From: CAUZWH01 sp965247665
GTDB taxonomy: Bacteria; Pseudomonadota; Alphaproteobacteria; SHVV01
DNA length: 64,000 nt
Direction: 5' to 3'
Assembly (NCBI GenBank): GCA_965247665.1
Contig: CBDFHH010000005.1
Span: 124,001-188,000, forward strand
The notes under the pieces are model-generated. The model did no database searches. It saw only the letters and a list, made by a program, of their open reading frames with translations, and had not been told where the DNA came from. The first letter of the stretch is position 1. The number at the start of each line of letters is the position of its first letter. Positions 27,262 to 35,691 of this stretch are shown piece after piece. The translations under genes were made by a program, and so were the position numbers.

Positions 27262-28557
27262 ATGCTCACCCCGATTGGCGATCCGCGCATCACCGGCGTG
27301 ACCGGCCGCGAGGTATGGGATTCGCGGGGCCGGCCGACCGTGGAGGTCGCCGTCCGTCTTGCCAATGGGATCGAACGCCGTGCGATCGCTCCAGCCGGCG
27401 TATCGACGGGGTCGGGTGAGGCACTCGACCGGCGCGATGGCGGTAGCCGGCTCGGCGGCTTTGGCGTCGAGGCCGCTGTCGCCGCGGTCAACGGCCCGAT
27501 CCAGGAGGCCCTGTCAGGACGGGACGCCGGAAATATGGCGGCGATCGACGCGGCGCTGGTCGCGTGCGACGGCACCGCCGACAAGAGCCGGCTCGGCGGC
27601 AACGCGCTGGTTGCGACGTCGATGGCGGTCGCACACGCGGCCGCTTCGGCGGCGGGCGTTCCACTGTGGCGCCACCTGGCGGGCTATCGCGACGTCGTCC
27701 TGCCACTGCCGGAGATACAGATTTTCGGCGGCGGTGCTCATGCCGCGCGGCGCACCGAGATCCAGGACTACATGGTCGCCGCCATCGCCGCCCGCGACTT
27801 CGCTCGAGCGCTCGAGATGACGGCCGAGGTTTACCGTGCGGCCGGCGAGATAATGGCCGATCGCGGTCGTCTCTACGGCGTTGCCGACGAGGGCGGCTAC
27901 TGGCCCGCTTTCGACAGCAACGAGGCGGCCCTGGAAACGCTGGTCAGGGCTATCGAGCGCGCCGGGTTTGTCCCCGGTCAGGATTTGGCGATCTGCCTCG
28001 ACATCGCCGCCAGTGGGTTCTACCGGCAGCAACGTTACCGGTTTGGGCTCGAGGGACGAGAGCTCGACAGCTCCGGGATGGCGGAACTCCTGATCGATTG
28101 GCTCCACCGCTTTCCGATCGTGTCGCTCGAAGACCCGTTCGACGAAAGCGATGCGGATGGGTTCGCGAGTTTCACCAAGGCAGTCGGCGATCGTGTTCAA
28201 ATCGTCGGTGACGATTTACTGGTCACCAATGCCGGACGCGTCGCCGACGCGGCCAAAGCCGGCGCATGCAACGCCCTGCTGGTCAAACCCAACCAGGCCG
28301 GGACACTGAGCGAAGCAAAAGCGGCGTTTGACGCGGCGCGACAGGCAGGATGGCAGAACATCGTGTCGGCGCGATCGGGCGAGACCGAGGACGTGACCGT
28401 CACCCATTTGGCGGTGGGCTGGGGTGCCGAACAGTTGAAGGTAGGTTCGATCGCGCGCTCGGAGCGGTTGGCGAAATGGAATGAGGGCTTACGGATCGCC
28501 GAGTCCCTGGGCGAGAACGCAACGCTCGCCACGCCCTTCGACCGCTATCGCGGGTAG
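27262..28557 (+). CDS. Enolase superfamily protein, divergent enolase paralogue
   Basis: 431 residues aligning with enolase over its length: EVWDSRGRPTVEVAV, GGGAHA, ADEGGYWPAFDSNEAAL, SLEDPFDESD, QIVGDDLLVTN, LLVKPNQAGTL and SARSGETEDV. Key positions differ from canonical enolase. The loop SGAST reads AGVST, the QEFM acid motif reads QDYM, and the His of SHRSGETED is Ala. It may be a dedicated 2-phospho-acid dehydratase rather than the glycolytic enzyme. ATG 27262 follows GGGAG. It is coupled to the kinase-like gene upstream. Confidence 0.85.
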   Translation: MLTPIGDPRITGVTGREVWDSRGRPTVEVAVRLANGIERRAIAPAGVSTGSGEALDRRDGGSRLGGFGVEAAVAAVNGPIQEALSGRDAGNMAAIDAALVACDGTADKSRLGGNALVATSMAVAHAAASAAGVPLWRHLAGYRDVVLPLPEIQIFGGGAHAARRTEIQDYMVAAIAARDFARALEMTAEVYRAAGEIMADRGRLYGVADEGGYWPAFDSNEAALETLVRAIERAGFVPGQDLAICLDIAASGFYRQQRYRFGLEGRELDSSGMAELLIDWLHRFPIVSLEDPFDESDADGFASFTKAVGDRVQIVGDDLLVTNAGRVADAAKAGACNALLVKPNQAGTLSEAKAAFDAARQAGWQNIVSARSGETEDVTVTHLAVGWGAEQLKVGSIARSERLAKWNEGLRIAESLGENATLATPFDRYRG

Positions 28558-28648
28558 CGCCCCGTCGGACGTGAATAATTGCGTGCGGCGCACTATAGTT
28601 TCCGGAGTTGGGAAGTCGCTGCAGGCAACAGGTTACTTGGATTCGGAT

Positions 28649-30805
28649 ATGGCGGAACGATCGTTCACTAAAGAGATTGCCCTGCTGGAATTGGGTCAGG
28701 GCGAGGTGTTTCGGGGCGAGGGAATCCTGGCGGTCACCAAGGCCCTGCTGCAGTCGGGCGTGTGCTATCTCGGCGGCTACCAGGGCGCGCCCGTATCGCA
28801 CCTGATGGACGTCATGGCCGACGCCAACGAACTTCTGGAGAAACTCGGGGTCCACTTCCAGGCCTGCGCGTCGGAAGCGAGCGCGGCGGCGATGCTCGGC
28901 GCCTCGGTCAACTATCCGATCCGCGGCGCGGTGACTTGGAAGTCGACCGTCGGGACCAACGTCGCTTCGGACGCGCTGGCCAATCTCGCCTCGTCCGGCG
29001 TGAAGGGCGGATCTGTCATCATCATCGGTGAGGATTACGGTGAGGGTGCCAGCATCATGCAGGAGCGCAGCCATGCCTTCGCGATGAAGTCGCAGATCTG
29101 GTTGCTCGATCCGCGGCCCACCCTGCCCACGATCGTCGACACGGTGGAAAAGGCCTTCGCATTGTCGGAAGCCAGCAACACGCCGGTGATGGTCGAGCTA
29201 CGCATCCGTGCCTGTCACGTGACCGGCGAATTCGTCGCCAAGGACAACCAAGCGCCGGCCCTGTCGAGCAACAACCCGATCGCCGAGCCGAGCTTCGATT
29301 TCGGCAACATCGTGCTGCCGCCTTCGACTTACGCGCAGGAGAAGAAGAAGGTCGACGTGCGCATGCCGGCAGCGATTGAATTCATCAAGCAACACCAGCT
29401 CAACGAAGTTTTCGACGGGAAATTGGACGATATCGGCATCATCGCCCAGGGCGGTATGTACAACGCGGTGCTGCGGTCGCTGGCCGAGATCGGCTTGGCC
29501 GATTTATTCGGCAACAGCGACGTACCGATCTATGCGATGAACGTCACCTACCCCGTCATCAATGACGAGATCGCGGCATTCTGCGCCGGCAAACGGGCGG
29601 TGCTGGTGGTCGAGGAAGGCCAACCCGACTACATCGAGCAGGCCGTAAACGTGGCGTTGCGCAAAGCCGATCTCAACACCCGCGTGGTCGGCAAGGATGT
29701 TTTGCCGATGGCGGGCGAATACACCCTTGAGGTGGTCGTCACCGGCGTCGTCAAGTTCATCGAGGGATCATTGCCGCGGGGCGTCGATGTCGAGCGCGTG
29801 TCGCAGGCGCTCCACGCCCTGCTGACGCCGAAAAAGAAGGCGGCCGAACTGCTCGGCGGGCCGGTACCGCCGAGGCAGCCGGGCTTCTGCGTCGGCTGCC
29901 CCGAGCGACCGGTATTCAGCGCCTTGAAGCTGGCGCAGCGCGAGGTTGGCGAAGTTCACATCTCGTCGGATATCGGCTGCCATACCTTTTCGACGCTGCC
30001 GCCCTTCAACATGGGTAACACGGTGCTGGGTTACGGCCTCGGCCTGGCTTCCTCGAGCGGCATCGCGCCGCAGATGGAACGGCGAGTGGTCAGCATCATG
30101 GGCGATGGCGGTTTCTGGCATAACGGCTTGTCGAGCGGCATCAGCAACGCCGTCTTTAACAAAGACGACTCCGTATTGATCGTGATGAAGAACGGCTATA
30201 GCGCCGCCACCGGTCACCAACGGCTGCCCTCGAGCGGGACCAACGCCAAGGGCGAAGCGCTCGATGGTACGATCGAAGACGCGCTAAAGGGCGTCGGCGT
30301 AAAATGGGTACGCACGCTGCGTTCGTACGGCGTAAGCAAAATGGCCGAGACGCTGAAGGAGGCGCTGACGACGGACGAGGAAGGCCTCAAGGTGGTCATT
30401 GCCGACGGTGAGTGCATGCTCGAGCGCCAGCGGCGGATCAAGCCGCTCAACCGCAAGAAGCTGGCAGCGGGCGAACGGGTGGTGCGGACGCGATTCGCGA
30501 TCGATGACGACGTGTGCACCGGCGATCATTCCTGCATCCGGCTGTCCGGCTGCCCATCGTTGACGATCAAGCCGAATCCCAACCCCTTGAAGGACGATCC
30601 GGTCGCTTACGTCGACAACAACTGCGTGGGCTGCGGCCTGTGCGGCGAGGTCGCGCATGCGGCGATCCTGTGCCCGTCATTCTACCGCACCGAAACGATG
30701 CAGAACCCGAAGGCGTGGGACCGCGCCGTGCATGCCCTGCGCCAGCGAGTCATCTCGTGGTTCCAAGTCGATCGCAAGGCGATCAGCGGACGCGCCGCCG
30801 CGTGA
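28649..30805 (+). CDS. Indolepyruvate ferredoxin oxidoreductase, alpha (TPP/ferredoxin) subunit-like
   Basis: 718 residues. The N-terminal pyrimidine-binding part includes GVCYLGGYQGAPVSHLMD. The middle has a cysteine-containing PGFCVGCPERPVF and the TPP motif IMGDGGFWHNGLSSG. A ferredoxin domain at the C-terminus holds CTGDHSC and CVGCGLCG iron-sulfur ligands. IorA-type enzymes oxidatively decarboxylate arylpyruvates to acyl-CoA, reducing ferredoxin. ATG 28649 is chosen; no strong ribosome site is visible. The stop overlaps the beta-subunit start. Confidence 0.88.
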   Translation: MAERSFTKEIALLELGQGEVFRGEGILAVTKALLQSGVCYLGGYQGAPVSHLMDVMADANELLEKLGVHFQACASEASAAAMLGASVNYPIRGAVTWKSTVGTNVASDALANLASSGVKGGSVIIIGEDYGEGASIMQERSHAFAMKSQIWLLDPRPTLPTIVDTVEKAFALSEASNTPVMVELRIRACHVTGEFVAKDNQAPALSSNNPIAEPSFDFGNIVLPPSTYAQEKKKVDVRMPAAIEFIKQHQLNEVFDGKLDDIGIIAQGGMYNAVLRSLAEIGLADLFGNSDVPIYAMNVTYPVINDEIAAFCAGKRAVLVVEEGQPDYIEQAVNVALRKADLNTRVVGKDVLPMAGEYTLEVVVTGVVKFIEGSLPRGVDVERVSQALHALLTPKKKAAELLGGPVPPRQPGFCVGCPERPVFSALKLAQREVGEVHISSDIGCHTFSTLPPFNMGNTVLGYGLGLASSSGIAPQMERRVVSIMGDGGFWHNGLSSGISNAVFNKDDSVLIVMKNGYSAATGHQRLPSSGTNAKGEALDGTIEDALKGVGVKWVRTLRSYGVSKMAETLKEALTTDEEGLKVVIADGECMLERQRRIKPLNRKKLAAGERVVRTRFAIDDDVCTGDHSCIRLSGCPSLTIKPNPNPLKDDPVAYVDNNCVGCGLCGEVAHAAILCPSFYRTETMQNPKAWDRAVHALRQRVISWFQVDRKAISGRAAA

Positions 30806-32382
30806 CAACGGTCGGTAAACCGAAAACGATCCTGGTCGCCGCGCTCGGCGGCGAGGGCGGCGGCGTGCTGAGCCAATGGTTAACCGACGCTATCGCGGCG
30901 GCAGGCTATCCGGTGCAAAGCACCTCGATTCCAGGCGTTGCACAGCGTACCGGCGCAACGACCTACTACATCGAGTTCCTACCGACCCCCCTCGACAAGC
31001 TCAACGGTGCGAAGCCGGTCTTTGCGCTAACGCCGATGCCCGGCGCGGTCGATGTGATGGTGGCCTCCGAACTGTTGGAGGCAGGCCGGGCGATGCAAAA
31101 CGGCTACGTCAATCCGGCGCGGACGACCCTGATTGCCTCGACGCATCGCATCTACGCGATCACCGAGCGCATCTCGATGACCGATGGACGGGTCGATCCG
31201 GCGCACATCCTCGAAGCGGCCGGCGAGATCGCCAAGCAACCGATCTTCTTCGACATCAATCGCGCGGCGGTCGAGACCGGCAGTGTGGCGAGCGCGGTGC
31301 TGCTCGGCGCCATCGCCGGCTCGGGCACTGTGCCGGTGGGCCGCGAAATCTTCGAGCAGGTCATCCGCGATTCCGGCATCGCCGTGAAGTCGAACCTCAC
31401 CGGCTTCGCCAGCGGCTTCGAAAAGGCCCAAGCGGCGACCTCGATTCCCACGGCCGAGGATATCGCCAAGCGGCCGACGCCGGCGCCGGCGACCGCAAAG
31501 CGGTTACTCGAGCGGGCGCGATCGGACTACCCCGAAGCTCTGCACGGACTCGTCGGCGAAGGGATCGCGCGTCTGATCGACTATCAGGACGAACCTTATG
31601 CGGCGCTTTTTCTCGACCGCCTCGATCGGGTTCGTGCGCTCGACGAATCCGACGAGAAGCATCACGAGCCCTGGCTGCTGACCCGGGAAGTCGCACGCTG
31701 CCTGGCAAGCTGGATGGGGTTCGAAGACGTGATCCGCGTCGCCGACCTCAAGACGCGCGGGGCACGAGTCGCGCGCGTGCGCGAGGAGGTCCGGGCCAAG
31801 GCACACGAACCGGTCGAGATCATCGATTATCTCAAGCCCGGGGTCGAGGAGTTCACCGCGATCATGCCGCCCGCCCTGGGGCGACCGATCCTGCGTTGGG
31901 CGGCACGCCGCAAATCGCCGGAGCGGCTCCACGTCGGTATGCACGTCAAGACGACCACGATCAGCGGCTTCCTGCTGATGTGGACCCTCGGGCGGATGCG
32001 CTGGCTGCGCCGACGCAGCTTGCGCTTCCGCGACGAAAACGTGCTGCAGGAACGTTGGCTCGATGCGGTAACACGGGCCGCGGCAGGCGACTACGAACTG
32101 GCGGTCGAGGTGGCTGTATGCGCGCGGCTGATCAAGGGCTACGGCTCGACTTACCATCGCGGCCAGGGAAACTTCCTGCGTATTTTCGAATCCGTCGTCG
32201 AACCGATGATCGCGGACGGCGCGTCCATTGATGCAGCCGCCGCCGTCCGCGACGCCCGCGAGGCGGCGCTCGCCGATCCCGACGGCAAGAAGCTCGACGC
32301 AACGCTGCAGTCATTGGCGAACACCGCGCCCGCGTTGCCACCGGACTCCAACCCCGCCTCGCGGCGGGCGGGCGGCGGTTAG
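30802..32382 (+). CDS. Indolepyruvate oxidoreductase, beta subunit-like with C-terminal extension
   Basis: 526 residues. The N-terminal gamma/beta-type domain starts ILVAALGGEGGGVLSQWL and has SIPGVAQRTGATTYYIEF. The C-terminal 300 residues form the extension found in many proteobacterial IorB proteins (DUF6537-like), including YGSTYHRGQGNFLRIFE. The GTG start overlaps the IorA stop by 4 bp (GTGA), so the subunits are translationally coupled. Together they would feed aryl-acetyl-CoA or related thioesters into catabolism. Confidence 0.87.
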   Translation: MTTVGKPKTILVAALGGEGGGVLSQWLTDAIAAAGYPVQSTSIPGVAQRTGATTYYIEFLPTPLDKLNGAKPVFALTPMPGAVDVMVASELLEAGRAMQNGYVNPARTTLIASTHRIYAITERISMTDGRVDPAHILEAAGEIAKQPIFFDINRAAVETGSVASAVLLGAIAGSGTVPVGREIFEQVIRDSGIAVKSNLTGFASGFEKAQAATSIPTAEDIAKRPTPAPATAKRLLERARSDYPEALHGLVGEGIARLIDYQDEPYAALFLDRLDRVRALDESDEKHHEPWLLTREVARCLASWMGFEDVIRVADLKTRGARVARVREEVRAKAHEPVEIIDYLKPGVEEFTAIMPPALGRPILRWAARRKSPERLHVGMHVKTTTISGFLLMWTLGRMRWLRRRSLRFRDENVLQERWLDAVTRAAAGDYELAVEVAVCARLIKGYGSTYHRGQGNFLRIFESVVEPMIADGASIDAAAAVRDAREAALADPDGKKLDATLQSLANTAPALPPDSNPASRRAGGG

Positions 32383-32419
32383 GTCGCCGCACGGCACTCC
32401 GCCAACGAGGGAAGAAGCG

Positions 32420-32779
32420 ATGAAAGACGTGACACGGCTTATCGACGAGATTTTTGGCGTGGTCGATCTCATGCCGAGTACGCGGGAGGATTTGGAGGAT
32501 TTCAAGCGCGACATCGTCGAAGGTGAACTCAATCGCGACGATCGCGAGTACATCATTGCCCTCCACAAACGCCTGGTTGGCGGCGGCGGCGTGGCCGCAA
32601 GCGACAGCGACGAGGACGACGACGCCGATGAGGACGAGGCCGACATGGAGGCCGACATGGAGGCCTCGCTGGCGGATGAGGTTGAGGAGCTCAGACAAGC
32701 ATTGGATGAACGAGACCAGCGCATTGCCGAGCTCGAGCGCGAACTTGAGGAAGCCAGGGGCGGCGAGACCTCGACTTGA
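32420..32779 (+). CDS. Small acidic coiled-coil protein, unknown
   Basis: 119 residues. The first 55 residues look helical (DVTRLIDEIFGVVDLMPSTR). A glycine/acidic linker follows (DSDEDDDADEDEADME), then a charged heptad region rich in E, L and R (EELRQALDERDQRIAELE). I do not recognise a family. ATG 32420 has a good ribosome site (GAGGGAAG). It lies 37 bp after the IorB gene on the same strand and may be cotranscribed. Confidence 0.7.
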   Translation: MKDVTRLIDEIFGVVDLMPSTREDLEDFKRDIVEGELNRDDREYIIALHKRLVGGGGVAASDSDEDDDADEDEADMEADMEASLADEVEELRQALDERDQRIAELERELEEARGGETST

Positions 32780-33116
32780 TTTTGTGTCAGCCGCCCTTGC
32801 CGCGCTGGCTGGATTGGCGCGCACGACCACCTTCATGAGTGCTGGCGGCGCCGTGTTGGCGGAATTCAAACGATAGCGGAAGAAATCGACATCTGGCGCT
32901 CAGCCGCGGTGCTGGTGAAACACCATGGAGACGAGGCGCCGATTCATACGCCGAATTCCCCGGGGCAGGATGATCGCTATGCGGGGTTCAGGACGTAGCC
33001 ACCGATTCCGCAGACGAGCAACCCTCTCTACAATATCAGCCAGCCCGCTCCTCGGCGGGCTTGTCACCTGGGCAGTCTTGACACTGTCTGGTTCTTGGCT
33101 CAATCACGGAGGTCCC

Positions 33117-33611
33117 ATGTCTTTTCGACCCGTCGTAATCGTCCCAGTGATCGCTCTCGTTGGGATGTTCGCCTCATTCGCCCACGCGGACGAGATCGCG
33201 CGCCAAGAGATCATCGTCGAGCTGTTCCGCGTCATGCAGTACGAGAGCTTGGTTGATCAGACGTCAGATGTCGCTGCCGGCCACATCATCGATCAGATCA
33301 AGTCCGAGCGTCCCAAGCTGGATGGCAAGACGGAGACTGAGCTTCGCGATCTGACGCGCGACTTTTTCGCGGAACTCAAACCACAGATGATGCTGTTCTT
33401 CGGGCAGTCCATGGCAAAACACTTCCACGAAGAGGAGCTACGTCAGATTCTTGCCTTTTACAAGACCGATGCGGGGCGCAGGAGTGTCGAGGTGATGCCG
33501 CAGCTAGCAAAGGAGACAATGAATTGGATGTCGCAGATCATAGGTACAAGGGTTCCTCATCTCGTGGAGAGTATTGAAGTCCACTTGAAGAAGAAGGAAC
33601 ATCAGCTTTAA
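33117..33611 (+). CDS. Secreted DUF2059-like protein
   Basis: 164 residues with a signal peptide (IVPVIALVGMFASFAHA) cleaved before DEIARQE. The mature part has the DUF2059 look: a helical body with HFHEEELRQILAFYKTDAGRRSVEVMPQL, where a short FY-xT-DAGR motif precedes the last helices. Function of that family is unknown; members are periplasmic. ATG 33117 follows GGAGG. It is separated from neighbours and probably a single gene. Confidence 0.75.
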   Translation: MSFRPVVIVPVIALVGMFASFAHADEIARQEIIVELFRVMQYESLVDQTSDVAAGHIIDQIKSERPKLDGKTETELRDLTRDFFAELKPQMMLFFGQSMAKHFHEEELRQILAFYKTDAGRRSVEVMPQLAKETMNWMSQIIGTRVPHLVESIEVHLKKKEHQL

Positions 33612-34013
33612 CGACTGAGTGGAGCAGTTCGACCGCCGTTTCGTAAATTTACCGGGATAGCAGATAGGCTCGCACACCGTCCGTAGGTCTTCGTGAGTAT
33701 CTTGAGGTGATAGCAACCGCGACGAATCGCTGAACTAAGCATGAGCGCGAGGGACTCCCAACTCCCTCAGCGCCAACCTGGCTGTGGCGCGGTGCGGTTG
33801 TGCGATCTGGAACCGCGCGGCTCGTTGACACTGACCCGTGACCCCTGCCGGCGTCACGGTCGTTATCGGATTGAGACTTTGGTGGCAGACCCACGGACCG
33901 GGTGCTGGCCTGCCTGACGTTCGCCGTGCACTTGCCGAGCAAGGGAGCGCCGGGGCTCGATCACGCCGCTCGATGCGCTTGACCATCCACCGGTCGCGAT
34001 CGCGGTCGCGGGC
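33612..34013. other. Intergenic stretch left of the IS630 copy
   Basis: About 400 bp without a convincing gene. Open frames on the minus strand (33649-33942, 33735-33986) have no ribosome site or family pattern. I see no tRNA, promoter or terminator that I would defend. It borders the phage-relic region and may be eroded DNA. Confidence 0.5.
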
Positions 34014-34015
34014 TA

Positions 34016-35066
34016 GAGCATTATCTGATCACTTGTGGTCATATCCTGCGGCGGCGAAGTAGTTTTGGCACTCGGCCGAGGTGAAGATGTCTGTGGCTTG
34101 GGCGATGGCCTCCCAGAGTTCTGTGGCTTGTGCGGGCGGCCCGGCGCTTGAGGTAGGCCTTGAACTTGGAGAAGGCCATCTCGATCGGGTTGAAGTCGGG
34201 GCTGTAGGGCGGCAGGAAGCGCAGCTGGGCTCCGGCTCTGCGAATGGCGTCACGGACGCCGGCGCTGCGGTGGGCGGGGAGGTTGTCCATCACCACGATG
34301 TCGCCGGGCTTGAGGGTCGACACCAGCACCTGTTCGATGTAGGCCCGGAAGGCGGCCCCATGCATGGCGCCGTCGAGCACCATGGGGGCCGTCATCCCGC
34401 TCAGCCTCAGTGCGCCGACGAAGGTGGTGGTCTTCCAGTGTCCGTGCGGGATCGGTGCCCGGCAACGGTGTCCGCGCGGCCCGGCCGCAGCGTCGCGCCA
34501 TCTTGGTGGAGGCGCCGGTCTCGTCGACGAAGACGAGCCTTTCAGGGTCGAGATCGGGCTGGGTTTCGAACCAGGATCGCCGGCGCCGCAGCACGTCAGC
34601 TCGCTGCTGCTCGCTGGCGTGAGCGGTTTTTTTTGAAGGTGATGCCCCGGCGGTGAAAAAAGCGCCACACCGTGCTCTGCGACACCCGCACCCCGTGCTC
34701 GCTCTCCAGATGAGAGGCGATCTCCGCCAGGGTCATGTCCGGGGTCTCTTCGACCAGCGCCAGAACCACCGCAGCGCGTGCTTCGATCCGGTGCGAGCGG
34801 TTGTCGCCGCCTTGCGCTCTGGGCCGGTAGCTGCCCGTTCGACGCCACGCCCCTACCCACTTGATCGCCGTAGACGGGGCGATCCCGAAGCGCTTTGCCG
34901 CTCCCCGTCGCGACATCCCGCCATCCACCGCCACCACCACCCGGCGACGCAAATCATTCGAAAGAGGTTGCGTCATGCAGGCTGGCCTCCTTCACCAGCC
35001 CGTATCTTGAATCGCAGATACAACCAATTGAAAATACAAAAGATTCTGTCAGATCGAAAAACGCTC
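34016..35066. mobile_element. IS630-family insertion sequence, full length (1051 bp)
   Basis: Termini GAGCATTATCTGATC and, inverted, GAGCGTTTTTCGATC agree at 11 of 15 positions. The element is flanked by TA at 34014-34015 and 35067-35068. It carries one transposase gene on the minus strand with several frameshifts. Its ends match the deleted copy at 207-482, so both derive from one family resident in this genome. It is inserted at the left edge of a phage-gene relic. Confidence 0.9.
34029..34976 (-). pseudogene. IS630 transposase, frameshifted
   Basis: From ATG 34976 a helix-turn-helix part is read (MSRRGAAKRFGIAPSTAIKW; ESEHGVRVSQSTVWRFF). After ITFKK an eight-A run puts the frame out, and the expected continuation (TAHASEQQRADVLRR, then LVFVDETGASTKMARR) lies in another frame. 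A second shift precedes the stretch holding DNLPAHRSAGV and PPYSPDFNPIEMAFSKF. A third, next to the arginine-rich ART sequence, precedes TDIFTSAECQNYF. The DDE residues are all visible, but in three frames. The A8 run could be a programmed slip site; the other two shifts cannot. Confidence 0.88.
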
Positions 35067-35109
35067 TAGGTTCGACGATGACCGTGGCGGTATCCATGCT
35101 GGGTATCCA

Positions 35110-35454
35110 ATGACCGACGCAATCCAAATCAGTTACGACGGCTACGCGCTCCCGCCCGATGTCGTCGCCCAGACCCTGGGCATCGTTGCTCGTAAGGGCG
35201 CCGGCGAGAGCTACACTGCCGGCGTCATCGCCGAGGGCTTGCTCGACCTCCGTGCCTAGATTGTGGTTCTTGATCCCATCGGCATCGGGTGGGGTTTGCG
35301 TTTAGCCGTCGATGGCGAATCGGCGGGTTACGATATACCGGTAATCGGCGGTGCTCACGGTGACGTGCCGCTCGAGGCCGGTGGCGGTTCCATGATTGCC
35401 GATCTCATTGTCGAGAAGAAGTTTTCGGCGGTGATCGACGTAGTAGGTGGGTAG
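35110..35454 (+). pseudogene. HerA-like (DUF87) ATPase fragment with in-frame stop
   Basis: ATG 35110 overlaps an upstream stop (ATGA), a phage-style junction. The reading frame gives LPPDVVAQTLGIVARKGAGESYTAGVIAEGLLD, split here by TAG at 35257-35259. It resumes as VVLDPIGIGWGLR, IGGAHGDVPLEAGG and MIADLIVEKKFSAVID before a second stop. This matches the N-terminal part of HerA/DUF87-type ATPases. The Walker A lysine is changed (GAGES instead of GAGKS). The rest of the gene is missing. I infer an old prophage or integrative-element gene. Confidence 0.7.
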
Positions 35455-35456
35455 CA

Positions 35457-35633
35457 ATGACCGCCGCGAGAGCCGACCTGCGCGATCTCCCGAACTGGCC
35501 AAGACTTCTGTCCAGAGAATAAGGAGCGGCTTACGTCGGTCTATCCGTCACGACGTTCGAAAGGCGCATAGGTGAGTTGTTCCCCACCCCAATCAGGATC
35601 GGCGGACGCAAACTTTTCGATCGATATTGGCCG
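35457..35633 (+). pseudogene. Excisionase-like gene relic, homologous to prophage xis
   Basis: The frame from ATG 35457 reads MTAARADLRDLPNWPRLLS and, after a TAA stop, AAYVGLSVTTFERRIGELFP then IRIGGRKLFDR. The intact prophage protein at 41165-41443 reads MTAARADLRDLPDWPRLLS and AAYLGVSVNMLESRIGNPFP, so the two are close homologues. The relic has lost its C-terminus and no integrase follows; the ggt gene begins within 60 bp on the other strand. It indicates an earlier, related element at this locus. Confidence 0.85.
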
Positions 35634-35691
35634 CAACCAAGAGCTCGCACCAAGGCAACGCCTACCGACAGAAGCACGATAGCGGCGTGGT

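Noticed and set aside
33649..33942. 97-codon minus-strand frame left of the IS630 copy
   Set aside because: No ribosome site, no recognisable fold, composition like non-coding DNA.
34610..34640. Programmed frameshifting restoring an active IS630 transposase
   Set aside because: The eight-A run could allow one slip, but two more frame changes further downstream would still break the protein.
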